DNA from: an uncultured Roseovarius sp.
GTDB taxonomy: Bacteria; Pseudomonadota; Alphaproteobacteria; Rhodobacterales; Rhodobacteraceae
Assembly (NCBI GenBank): GCA_947503145.1
Contig: CANNCP010000010.1
Coordinates: 62,001-126,000 of the forward strand
Reading direction: 5' to 3'
DNA: 64,000 nucleotides
This document shows positions 50,704 through 58,500 of the stretch, piece by piece (the first letter of the stretch is position 1; the number at the start of each line of letters is the position of its first letter). The position numbers were made by a program, and so were the translations under genes. The notes under the pieces were generated by a model. The model did not search any database, was not told where the DNA came from, and saw only the letters and a list, made by a program, of their open reading frames with translations.

Positions 50704-52386
50704 ATGGCTCAAAACGTATCTATGGAGGATTTCGAAGCCCTCCTGAATGAAAGCTTCGAACTGGACACTCCCGAAGAGGGAACTGTCGTCAAGGGCACGG
50801 TGATCGCGGTAGAAGCGGGCCAGGCCATCATCGATGTCGGCTACAAGATGGAAGGCCGTGTCGATCTCAAAGAATTCGCAAATCCAGGTGAAGCCCCCGA
50901 AATCGCCGTTGGCGACGTGGTCGAGGTCTTTCTGCGCTCGGCCGAAAACTCGCGTGGCGAGGCGGTCATCAGCCGCGAAATGGCCCGCCGCGAGGAAGCC
51001 TGGGATCGTCTGGAAAAAGCCTATGCCGACGAAGAGCGTGTCGAAGGCGCGATCTTTGGCCGGGTCAAGGGTGGCTTTACCGTTGATCTAGGCGGCGCTG
51101 TTGCGTTCCTGCCCGGTTCTCAGGTCGATGTGCGCCCCGTGCGCGATGCAGGCCCCCTGATGGGTCTCAAGCAACCCTTCCAGGTTCTGAAAATGGACCG
51201 TCGTCGCGGTAATATCGTCGTGTCGCGCCGTGCGATCCTCGAAGAGAGCCGCGCCGAGCAGCGCGCCGAAGTCATCGGCAACCTCACCGAGGGCCAAAAC
51301 GTCGACGGCGTAGTCAAGAACATCACCGAATACGGCGCCTTCGTCGATCTCGGCGGTGTCGACGGCCTGCTGCACGTGACCGACATGGCATGGCGCCGGG
51401 TCAATCACCCGTCCGAGATCCTCTCGATCGGCGAGACGGTCAAGGTGCAGGTCATCAAGATCAACAAGGAAACCCACCGCATTTCGCTGGGCATGAAGCA
51501 GCTTCAGGACGATCCATGGGATCTCGTGGCCGCCAAGTACCCGCTGGAAAGCACACACACCGGCCGCGTGACCAACATCACCGACTACGGTGCGTTTGTA
51601 GAGCTGGAGCCGGGCGTCGAAGGCCTCGTTCACGTCTCGGAAATGTCCTGGACCAAGAAGAACGTGCATCCCGGCAAGATCGTTTCGACCAGCCAGGAAG
51701 TCGAAGTCATGGTGCTGGAAATCGACCAGGCCAAACGCCGCGTAAGCTTGGGCCTCAAGCAAACCATGCGTAACCCATGGGAAGTGTTTGCAGAAACCCA
51801 CCCCGAGGGCACCGAGGTCGAAGGCGAGGTCAAGAACATCACCGAATTCGGGCTGTTCATCGGTCTCGACGGCGAAATCGACGGCATGGTACACCTGTCG
51901 GACATCAGCTGGGACGAACGCGGCGAAGACGCGATCCAGAACTACCGCAAGGGCGACGTTGTCCAGGCGGTCGTCTCCGAGGTCGACACCGACAAGGAGC
52001 GCATCTCACTCTCGATCAAGGCGCTCGGCGGTGACAAGTTCGCCGAAGCAGTGGGCGGCGTGAAACGCGGTTCGATCATCACGGTCGAAGTCACCGCGAT
52101 CGAGGATGGCGGCATCGAAGTCGAATACGAGGGCATGAAATCGTTCATCCGTCGTAGCGACCTCAGCCGTGACCGTGCAGAGCAACGCCCCGATCGCTTC
52201 TCGGTCGGCAACAAGGTTGACGCGCGCGTCACCAACGTGGACAGCAAGACCCGCCGTCTGGGTCTGTCGATCAAGGCCCGCGAGATCGCCGAAGAGAAAG
52301 AGGCCGTGCAACAGTATGGCAGTTCCGATTCGGGTGCATCGCTGGGTGACATCCTCGGTGCCGCACTGAAACCGACCGACGACTAA
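50704..52386 (+). CDS. rpsA: 30S ribosomal protein S1
   Basis: S1 binds mRNA on the 30S subunit. 560 aa with six S1 repeats: KGTVIAVEAGQAIIDVGYKM (repeat 1), EGAIFGRVKGGFTVDLGGAV, DGVVKNITEYGAFVDLGGVD, TGRVTNITDYGAFVELEPGV, EGEVKNITEFGLFIGLDGEI, and a last, weaker one. It ends SLGDILGAALKPTDD. It is followed by a large hairpin and then a strong terminator. Confidence 0.98.
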   Translation: MAQNVSMEDFEALLNESFELDTPEEGTVVKGTVIAVEAGQAIIDVGYKMEGRVDLKEFANPGEAPEIAVGDVVEVFLRSAENSRGEAVISREMARREEAWDRLEKAYADEERVEGAIFGRVKGGFTVDLGGAVAFLPGSQVDVRPVRDAGPLMGLKQPFQVLKMDRRRGNIVVSRRAILEESRAEQRAEVIGNLTEGQNVDGVVKNITEYGAFVDLGGVDGLLHVTDMAWRRVNHPSEILSIGETVKVQVIKINKETHRISLGMKQLQDDPWDLVAAKYPLESTHTGRVTNITDYGAFVELEPGVEGLVHVSEMSWTKKNVHPGKIVSTSQEVEVMVLEIDQAKRRVSLGLKQTMRNPWEVFAETHPEGTEVEGEVKNITEFGLFIGLDGEIDGMVHLSDISWDERGEDAIQNYRKGDVVQAVVSEVDTDKERISLSIKALGGDKFAEAVGGVKRGSIITVEVTAIEDGGIEVEYEGMKSFIRRSDLSRDRAEQRPDRFSVGNKVDARVTNVDSKTRRLGLSIKAREIAEEKEAVQQYGSSDSGASLGDILGAALKPTDD

Positions 52387-52406
52387 AGCATGCTGCGTTG
52401 AAACGA

Positions 52407-52467
52407 ATTTTCCCGGTGCCATGAGTGCATTTGCTCTGCAAACGCTACCTCATGGCACCGGGAGAAT
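52407..52467 (+). ncRNA. Long stem-loop in rpsA 3' region
   Basis: TCCCGGTGCCATGAG (52411-52425) pairs perfectly with 52449-52463. The stem extends to about 19 bp with flanking AATTT/GAATA pairs. Loop of 23 nt (52426-52448). It begins 20 bp after the rpsA stop and precedes the terminator, so it would be in the rpsA mRNA or a processed 3' RNA. Confidence 0.55.
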
Positions 52468-52509
52468 ACTTGGATCCTGTTAAGCGCAACAAGCACACGT
52501 ACAAAAGCC

Positions 52510-52541
52510 AAAGGCCCCGCCCTCACCCGGCGGGGCCTTTT
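52510..52541 (+). terminator. Rho-independent terminator of rpsA
   Basis: AAAGGCCCCGCC (52510-52521), loop CTCACCC, GGCGGGGCCTTT (52529-52540), then T. Strong. Confidence 0.92.
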
Positions 52542-52592
52542 CATTCAGAGCATGTCGCGCTCAATCCGATACGCGCGGTCGCTGCGTCAGTC

Positions 52593-52721
52593 CTGCTTCT
52601 TCTTGCTGAAAATATCCCGAGGCTCGTCAAAGCGTTTCGCAAAAACCTGAATCACAGCTTCTTGCAAAACACTTTAGGGACAAAGCCCCTCAACTGCGTG
52701 TACGCAAATGATGAAAATGCG
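52593..52721 (-). repeat. Composite intergenic repeat (copy f, four modules)
   Basis: On the minus strand: the 19-nt module CGCATTTTCATCATTTGCG (52721-52703), a mini hairpin with CTTTG loop, a 14-bp imperfect hairpin (52629-52642 with 52662-52675, loop containing ACCTGAATCACAG on the plus strand), then GGGATATTTTCAGCAAGAAG. Same order as at 30013-30140. It lies directly downstream of soeC. Confidence 0.75.
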
Positions 52722-52746
52722 CGCGCCGCAGGCGCGCACAATCAGA

Positions 52747-53628
52747 TCAGGCCGCCCGCTTGCCATAGTAGATGCCGACCACATGCTCGGCTTCGGCAAA
52801 GAACAACCAGCGAGAGGCGGCGATGCCGATCACATGGCTCAGCACTGCAACCAGTCCAAAGACATGTGAGAACGGCAGCAGCAAGAGCACCACGGGCAGC
52901 ACGAATCCCAGCCCCAGCGCGATCAGCCGCAGTTTTCGCGCATGCTTGCGCCCGATGACATGCACGAACTCGCGCAACAGGTAATTGGTGCCGGTATGCG
53001 GTGGCTCGAACGCACGCACGACCGCGCCGTCCCTTGCCAGCCCGGTGGCACTGGCCAGGGTCGATCCACTCTGCTCCAGTGCCGTATCGCCGCGCTTCCA
53101 CCACAGCACCTGCACCACGGCGGCCACCGGCAGCAGGATCAGCGCAAAACTGACCTGCCCCGCCAGCAGGGCACCGCCTGCCAGCGACAACGTGAGGTAT
53201 AGCGCCGATGTCAGCGGCGTTTTCCAGCGCGGAACGGTCTTCATCTGGCCGTAGATCATCGAAGTGGTGTAGACCGTTCCCAGCGACAGCGCCGCGCCAA
53301 TCCAGCCCAGCGCGCTCCACCGCTGGCCGAAAAATACCAGCCCTGCGCCGTACAGCCCCATCACGACCAGCGCCAGCACTGCCGCCCACGCCTCGCGGCT
53401 GAGCCATGAACTGCGCCACTGGGTGAATGCCTTCAGCGCCCGCTCCGGGTGACCCAGATGAAAGGTGGACGAAATCAGCCCGCCCACCGCCAGGAGATAA
53501 GCCACTGCGAAAAACGCAAAAGCAGACCAGCCGGTGACGACGGGCATCCCGATCCCGAGCCAGGCCAACAGGCCGAACCCCAGGCCCGAAAGCGTGGTAA
53601 AGACAATGACAGAAGGCGCTGGATGCAT
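52747..53628 (-). CDS. soeC: Sulfite dehydrogenase membrane subunit SoeC
   Basis: DmsC/NrfD-like anchor, 293 aa, with about eight transmembrane helices (SVIVFTTLSGLGFGLLAWLG and GWSAFAFFAVAYLLAVGGLI first). Segments STFHLGHPERALKAFTQWRS and SSWLSREAWAA are typical of DmsC anchors. It would pass electrons from SoeAB to the quinone pool. Start 53628 lies 1 bp after the soeB stop. With soeA and soeB it forms the cytoplasm-facing sulfite-oxidising complex. Confidence 0.9.
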   Translation of the reverse strand: MHPAPSVIVFTTLSGLGFGLLAWLGIGMPVVTGWSAFAFFAVAYLLAVGGLISSTFHLGHPERALKAFTQWRSSWLSREAWAAVLALVVMGLYGAGLVFFGQRWSALGWIGAALSLGTVYTTSMIYGQMKTVPRWKTPLTSALYLTLSLAGGALLAGQVSFALILLPVAAVVQVLWWKRGDTALEQSGSTLASATGLARDGAVVRAFEPPHTGTNYLLREFVHVIGRKHARKLRLIALGLGFVLPVVLLLLPFSHVFGLVAVLSHVIGIAASRWLFFAEAEHVVGIYYGKRAA

Positions 53629-53629
53629 G

Positions 53630-54394
53630 TCAGATTTTCTCCAGTGTACGGTCGAGCCAGCCGAGGAACCCATTGGACTCTTGCATGACCGGCTCCAGGA
53701 ACGGTGCCAGCACGTCGATCTGGTCCAATGTATCCTTGGGCCGGGGCGGCAGGTATTGATTGACGGGTTTGGTGCCCTGTTCGGGCATCAGATCCATGCC
53801 GCTACGTTCCGCGGTCAGACGGCTCACGTTGCTATCGGGGTCGGCAAAATCGCCGAAATGCCGCGCACCCGCCGGGCAGGTGCGCACGCAAACCGGTTCG
53901 CGGTCCACCTCCGGCAGGTTCTCATTGTAGATGCGATCGACGCAGAGCGTGCATTTCTTCATGACGCCTTCCTCGGCGTCCATCTCGCGCGCACCGTAGG
54001 GGCAGGCCCAGGCACAGAGCCCGCAGCCGATGCAATCACTCTCATTGACCAGCACGATTCCGTCTTCGACGCGTTTGTAGCTGGCACCGGTGGGGCAAAC
54101 GGTCACGCAGGGCGCGTCCTCGCAATGCAGACAGGATTTTGGAAAATGGACCAGCTGTGCCGCCGGATGCGGCATCGCCGAGGTTGCCAGCGGCTGTACC
54201 TCGTAGCTGTGCACGCGGTTCAGGAAGGTGCCTGAAGGATCGCCTCCATAAGGGTCCTGATCACTCAGCGGTGCACCGTAATTCTCGGTGTTCCAGCCTT
54301 TGCAACTGATCACGCAGGCATGGCAGCCCACGCAGGTGTCGAGGTCGATCACCAGGCCGAGTTTCTTTTTGGTTGATGTGGGAAGCGTGGTCAC
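53630..54394 (-). CDS. soeB: Sulfite dehydrogenase iron-sulfur subunit SoeB
   Basis: 254 aa with four ferredoxin-like cysteine groups: CVGCHACVISCKGW, CLHCEDAPCVTVCPTG, CIGCGLCAWACPYGAR, and CTLC with later CVRTCPAG, enough for four [4Fe-4S] clusters. Electron wire between SoeA and SoeC. GTG 54394 is preferred because GGAGGA lies 6 bp upstream; an ATG at 54424 lacks one. No Tat signal, consistent with a cytoplasmic complex. Confidence 0.92.
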   Translation of the reverse strand: MTTLPTSTKKKLGLVIDLDTCVGCHACVISCKGWNTENYGAPLSDQDPYGGDPSGTFLNRVHSYEVQPLATSAMPHPAAQLVHFPKSCLHCEDAPCVTVCPTGASYKRVEDGIVLVNESDCIGCGLCAWACPYGAREMDAEEGVMKKCTLCVDRIYNENLPEVDREPVCVRTCPAGARHFGDFADPDSNVSRLTAERSGMDLMPEQGTKPVNQYLPPRPKDTLDQIDVLAPFLEPVMQESNGFLGWLDRTLEKI

Positions 54395-54423
54395 AGGCAG
54401 TCCTCCGCAAGATTGGAGTCGCA

Positions 54424-54497
54424 AGGGAGGGGCGCTGCCCCACGTTGAAAATTCATTGAATTTTCAACGTCCCCCGAGATATTTAAGGCAAGAAGAA
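54424..54497 (+). repeat. Composite intergenic repeat inside soe operon (copy g)
   Basis: GGGG-CGCTG-CCCC (54429-54441), a 13-bp perfect hairpin ACGTTGAAAATTC / GAATTTTCAACGT with ATT loop (54442-54470), then CCCCCGAGATATTT and GGCAAGAAGAAG. It fills the soeA-soeB gap, antisense to the operon. Close relative of copy e. Confidence 0.8.
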
Positions 54498-54500
54498 GTC

Positions 54501-57344
54501 TCATTTTCCCACCTTCCAGGCCAGTTTATCCGGCCCCTTCCCAACCGGGGATCTGACCGGGGCCAGGACCGGCCTGACCTCATCCGGGGCCGCCACCTTC
54601 TCGATCTTCACGCGCAGATCGAACCATGCGGCCTGCCCCGTGACCGGATCGGAGTTGGACCAGCGCAGACCGTCGCCGCGCTCGGGCAGCAGCTCGTGGA
54701 TCAGGTGGTTCAGCAGGAAGCCGCGGGTGGCCTCCGGCGCATCTTCGTCCAGCGCCCAGGCCCCCTTGCGCTTGCCGATGGCGTTCCAGGTCCAGACGGT
54801 CTTTTCATTCAGCGCGGCCATATGCGCCACTGGCACGGTGATCGCGCCGTGATGAGAGGTCACCTGCGCCCAATCACCGTCGGCAAAATCGTTTGCTTCC
54901 CAGATTTTTGTCGGGACGTAGAGCGGGTTGTGCCCGTGAATCTGCCGCAACCAGGCGTTCTGGCTGCCCCAGCTGTGATACATCGCCATCGGTCGCTGGG
55001 TGAGCGCATGAATGGGGTATTCCTCCACATCCACATGATCGTCCTCCAGCGCGGGATACCAGACCGGCAGCGGGTCCAGCGTCCGGCTGATCCGGGTGCG
55101 CAGGTGATCGGGCGGCTGTCGATCGCCGTGGCCTTCGGCGGCCAACTGAAATTTGCGCATCGGTTCGACATAGAGATCAAATATATAGGGCTGCGGGCTG
55201 TCATAGAGGCCCATGTCGACGGCCCAGTCCTGATAGGCGGTGTTCCACGGCTTGTAGTAATTCGCGCCCTCCGGGATATGCTCGGAAAAGAAGCCGCCAT
55301 TTTCGATATAGGCATTGATCTGTGCCTCATTGGGCCCACCGCGGCCGTGTTGCAGACCGTTTTCACCCATCCGCCAGCCTGCCAACGGGCCAATGCCGGG
55401 GCGGCGCTGGTGGTTGGTGATGTAATCGGCATAGTCGGCGAATTTCTGGCTGCCGTCATCATTCACGAAGCCCGGCAGGTTCAGCCGCGCCCCCAATTCG
55501 CACAGCACCGACTGGAAGCTGCGCACATCGCGGTCCGGCTCGATCACCGGCCAGCGGATCGCATCGGCCACCGCGTCCGCCTCGGAAATCGGGCGGTCGA
55601 GCAGGCTGATGCAATCATGCCGCTCCAGATAGGTGGTGTCGGGCAGGATCAGGTCTGCATAGGCCACCATTTCGGAACTGTAGGCGTCCGAATAGATGAT
55701 GCGCGGGATGACATACTCGCCATTCTCGTCGGTGTCCGTCAGCATATCCATCGTGCCGTGTGTGTTCATCGACGAATTCCACGACATATTCGCCATGTAG
55801 AAGAAAAGCGTGTCGATCTTGTAAGGATCACCCGCATGGGCGTTGGAGATGACCATATGCATCATGCCGTGGCTCGACATCGGGTTTTCCCAGGTGAACG
55901 CCTTGTCGATGCGCGCCGCCGTGCCATCCTCCTTGAGTGCCAGGTCGTCCGGCCCCTGCACGAACCCCAGATGCGGACCGTTGAGTGGTGCGCCGGGGTT
56001 TACGCCGACATGCGGTTTGGGGTGGGCCGAGACCGGCTTGGGGTAGGGTGGCTTGAAGCGGAAGCCCCCGGGCACCTCGACCGTGCCCAGCAAGATCTGC
56101 AGCACATGCAGCGCGCGACAGGTCTGGAACCCGTTGGAATGGGCCGAAATGCCCCGCATCGCGTGAAAGCTGACCGGGCGGCCTGTCATCGTCTTGTGTG
56201 TCTCGCCCCTGAAATCGGTCCATTCATGATCCAGCTCGAACGCCTCGTCAAAGGCGACGCGGGCGATCTCGGCGGCGATTGCCCTGATCTTTTCGGGCTT
56301 GATGCCACAGCGTTCGGCCACGGCCTCGGGGGCGTATTGCTCATCCAGATAGCGCTCGGCCATCAAGTGCATCACCGGGCGGTGCGTGATGCCCGCGGCG
56401 CGGTGGGTGGCGTGCAGATCAGGGCATACGCCGGGTTTGTCGAACGCCGTCAGCTTGCCGGTCTTGCGGTCGACGACCAGTTGCTTGCCATCCGCGTCGC
56501 GCAGGAACAGGCCGAATTCGGGCGATTTGGGATCACCGTTCACCAGTACGGGCGCATTGGTGTAACGCGCCAGATAATCCAGGTCGATCTTGCCCGCTTT
56601 CATCAATTCGTGGATCAGCGACAGGATGAACAGCCCATCGGTGCCCGGCGTGATCCCGACCCAGTCATCTGCAATCGCGTTATAGCCCGAGCGGATCGGG
56701 TTGACGCCGATCACCCGTGCGCCGCGCGCCTTGAGCTTGCCCAGCCCCATCTTGATCGGGTTGCTGTCATGATCCTCGGCCACGCCAAAAAGCATGAAGA
56801 GCTTGGTATAGTCCCAATCGGGCTGGCCGAACTCCCAGAACGCGCCGCCCATCGTGTAGATGCCCGCCGCCGCCATGTTGACCGAACAGAACCCGCCATG
56901 GGCTGCGTAGTTGGGCGTGCCGAAATTCTGTGCCCACAGACCGGTAAAGCTCTGACTTTGGTCACGACCAGTGAAAAATGCCAGCTTCTCGGGGTTTTTC
57001 TCGCGGATCGGCGCCAGCCAGTCGGTCGCCAGCTCCAGCGCCTCATCCCAGCTGATTTCCTCGAATTCGCCCGATCCACGCGGGCCGACACGCTTCAGCG
57101 GCGCGCGCAGTCGCGAGGGCGCGTTGACCTGCATGATGCCGGCACTGCCCTTGGCACACAGTACGCCCTTGTTGATCGGGTGATCGCGGTTGCCTTCGAT
57201 ATAGGCGACCTGTTTCTTGCCATCGGGGCCATTCTTCATATGCACGTTGATCCCGCAGCGGCAGGCACACATGTAGCAGGTGGTGCGGCGCACCTCGTCC
57301 GAAACCGCTGGTGAGGTGTCGAGTTCTGGCTGATGGTGCGTCAT
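54501..57344 (-). CDS. soeA: Sulfite dehydrogenase molybdopterin subunit SoeA
   Basis: 947 aa molybdopterin oxidoreductase of the DMSO-reductase family; oxidises sulfite to sulfate in the cytoplasm. The N-terminal [4Fe-4S] site is TTCYMCACRC (Cys23, 26, 30) with Cys63 in KGVLCAKG. Mo-bis-MGD domains follow, with FFTGRDQSQSFTGLW, GGFCSVNMAAAGIYT, GVNPIRSGYNAIADDWVGI, and a C-terminal binding domain with PIHALTQRPMAMYHSWGSQN. No Tat signal, as known for SoeA. Operon order soeA-soeB-soeC, downstream of xsc-pta. Confidence 0.92.
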   Translation of the reverse strand: MTHHQPELDTSPAVSDEVRRTTCYMCACRCGINVHMKNGPDGKKQVAYIEGNRDHPINKGVLCAKGSAGIMQVNAPSRLRAPLKRVGPRGSGEFEEISWDEALELATDWLAPIREKNPEKLAFFTGRDQSQSFTGLWAQNFGTPNYAAHGGFCSVNMAAAGIYTMGGAFWEFGQPDWDYTKLFMLFGVAEDHDSNPIKMGLGKLKARGARVIGVNPIRSGYNAIADDWVGITPGTDGLFILSLIHELMKAGKIDLDYLARYTNAPVLVNGDPKSPEFGLFLRDADGKQLVVDRKTGKLTAFDKPGVCPDLHATHRAAGITHRPVMHLMAERYLDEQYAPEAVAERCGIKPEKIRAIAAEIARVAFDEAFELDHEWTDFRGETHKTMTGRPVSFHAMRGISAHSNGFQTCRALHVLQILLGTVEVPGGFRFKPPYPKPVSAHPKPHVGVNPGAPLNGPHLGFVQGPDDLALKEDGTAARIDKAFTWENPMSSHGMMHMVISNAHAGDPYKIDTLFFYMANMSWNSSMNTHGTMDMLTDTDENGEYVIPRIIYSDAYSSEMVAYADLILPDTTYLERHDCISLLDRPISEADAVADAIRWPVIEPDRDVRSFQSVLCELGARLNLPGFVNDDGSQKFADYADYITNHQRRPGIGPLAGWRMGENGLQHGRGGPNEAQINAYIENGGFFSEHIPEGANYYKPWNTAYQDWAVDMGLYDSPQPYIFDLYVEPMRKFQLAAEGHGDRQPPDHLRTRISRTLDPLPVWYPALEDDHVDVEEYPIHALTQRPMAMYHSWGSQNAWLRQIHGHNPLYVPTKIWEANDFADGDWAQVTSHHGAITVPVAHMAALNEKTVWTWNAIGKRKGAWALDEDAPEATRGFLLNHLIHELLPERGDGLRWSNSDPVTGQAAWFDLRVKIEKVAAPDEVRPVLAPVRSPVGKGPDKLAWKVGK

Positions 57345-57485
57345 CGCGTGGCTTCCCTATCCATACTGCGCGCCCTGAGCGTAGGGCAGATACCGGCCCC
57401 CGGCGACCATTTTTCTCTTTTCATCCGGCTTCTCGAAACCCCGTCCCGGCAAGCGGCCATTTCGTGCGTAGCCCCTGCCGCCCTG

Positions 57486-58478
57486 TCAGGCAATTGCCTG
57501 AAGCACCGTAACCGCAATCATCTGCGTCACATCCGCCTCTGAACAGCCACGAGACAGGTCGTTTGCAGGCTTTGCAAGCCCTTGCAGAACCGGCCCGATG
57601 GCGGTGTATCCGCCCACACGCTGGGTGATCTTGTAGGCGATGTTGCCGGCGTCAAGGTCAGGAAAGATCATGACGTTGGCATGACCCGCGACCGCCGAGC
57701 CAGGGGCTTTCGACGCCCCGACCGACGGCACGAATGCGGCATCGAATTGCATCTCGCCATCAATGATCAGCTCGGCATGCGCTGCGCGCAGGTGCTCCGT
57801 CGCCTGGGTTACTTTGGAAACTGCCGGATGTCTGGCCGAGCCTTTGGTCGAAAACGACAGCATCGCGATGCGCGGCTCGATCCGCAACAGCGCCCGGCAG
57901 GACGCGGCCGAAGCGACCGCAATATCGGCCAGCTCTTCGGTCGACGGGTCGATCACCAGACCGCAATCGGCATAGACCATCGCCCGGCCACCCGTCGCAC
58001 CCTCTGGCGGGTACATCAGGAAAAGGCTGGAGACCATCGCCACCCCCGGTGCCTTGCCGATCACCTGCACGGCGGCGCGCACCACATCCGACGTGGTCTC
58101 CACCGCGCCACCCACCGTCCCGTCGGCGTGGCCTTCGCGGACCAGCATCGCGGCGTAGATCAGCGGATTGAGCACCGCCTGCGCCGCCCCTTTTGCAGAC
58201 ATGCCCTTGTGCGCGCGCACGCGATGAAACGCCTCTGCCAGCGACGTCGTCAGCGGCGAGGTCGCCGGATCGTGCACCACGATGCCAGCCGGCACATCAT
58301 CGCCCAGATGGGCGATCACGGCCTCCGTGTCGCCCACCAGAATGATATCGGCAATCCCCTGCTGCACGGCGAAAATCGCCCCCGCAACCACGCGCGGATC
58401 GCTGCCTTCGCTTAGCGCGACGGTGCGGCGCGTGGCCGGGGTCTCCGATAAAAGCAGGTCGATTGGTCTCATTATCAT
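57486..58478 (-). CDS. pta: Phosphate acetyltransferase
   Basis: 330 aa short-type Pta: acetyl phosphate plus CoA to acetyl-CoA. ALSEGSDPRVVAGAIFAVQQ, NPLIYAAMLVREGHADGTV then GGAVETTSDVVRA, AMLSFSTKGSARH and NVMIFPDLDAGNIAYKITQR are family hallmarks. It follows xsc by 22 bp, so it takes the acetyl phosphate made by Xsc. Start 58478 or Met 58472. Confidence 0.94.
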   Translation of the reverse strand: MIMRPIDLLLSETPATRRTVALSEGSDPRVVAGAIFAVQQGIADIILVGDTEAVIAHLGDDVPAGIVVHDPATSPLTTSLAEAFHRVRAHKGMSAKGAAQAVLNPLIYAAMLVREGHADGTVGGAVETTSDVVRAAVQVIGKAPGVAMVSSLFLMYPPEGATGGRAMVYADCGLVIDPSTEELADIAVASAASCRALLRIEPRIAMLSFSTKGSARHPAVSKVTQATEHLRAAHAELIIDGEMQFDAAFVPSVGASKAPGSAVAGHANVMIFPDLDAGNIAYKITQRVGGYTAIGPVLQGLAKPANDLSRGCSEADVTQMIAVTVLQAIA

Positions 58479-58500
58479 GGCTTCGGTCTTTTCCTGCGGC

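Larger units (their letters stand above)
52387..52746. other. Non-coding stretch between rpsA and soeC
   Basis: 360 bp between convergent genes without an ORF. In order it holds a long stem-loop (52407-52467), the rpsA terminator (52510-52540) and a composite intergenic repeat (52593-52721). All are listed separately. Confidence 0.7.

Noticed and set aside
54288..57314. A 1008-codon open frame antisense to soeA on the plus strand
   Set aside because: Typical shadow frame of a GC-rich gene: no recognisable domain, no ribosome site, residue content rich in His, Arg and Gln. soeA on the other strand has full family motifs.
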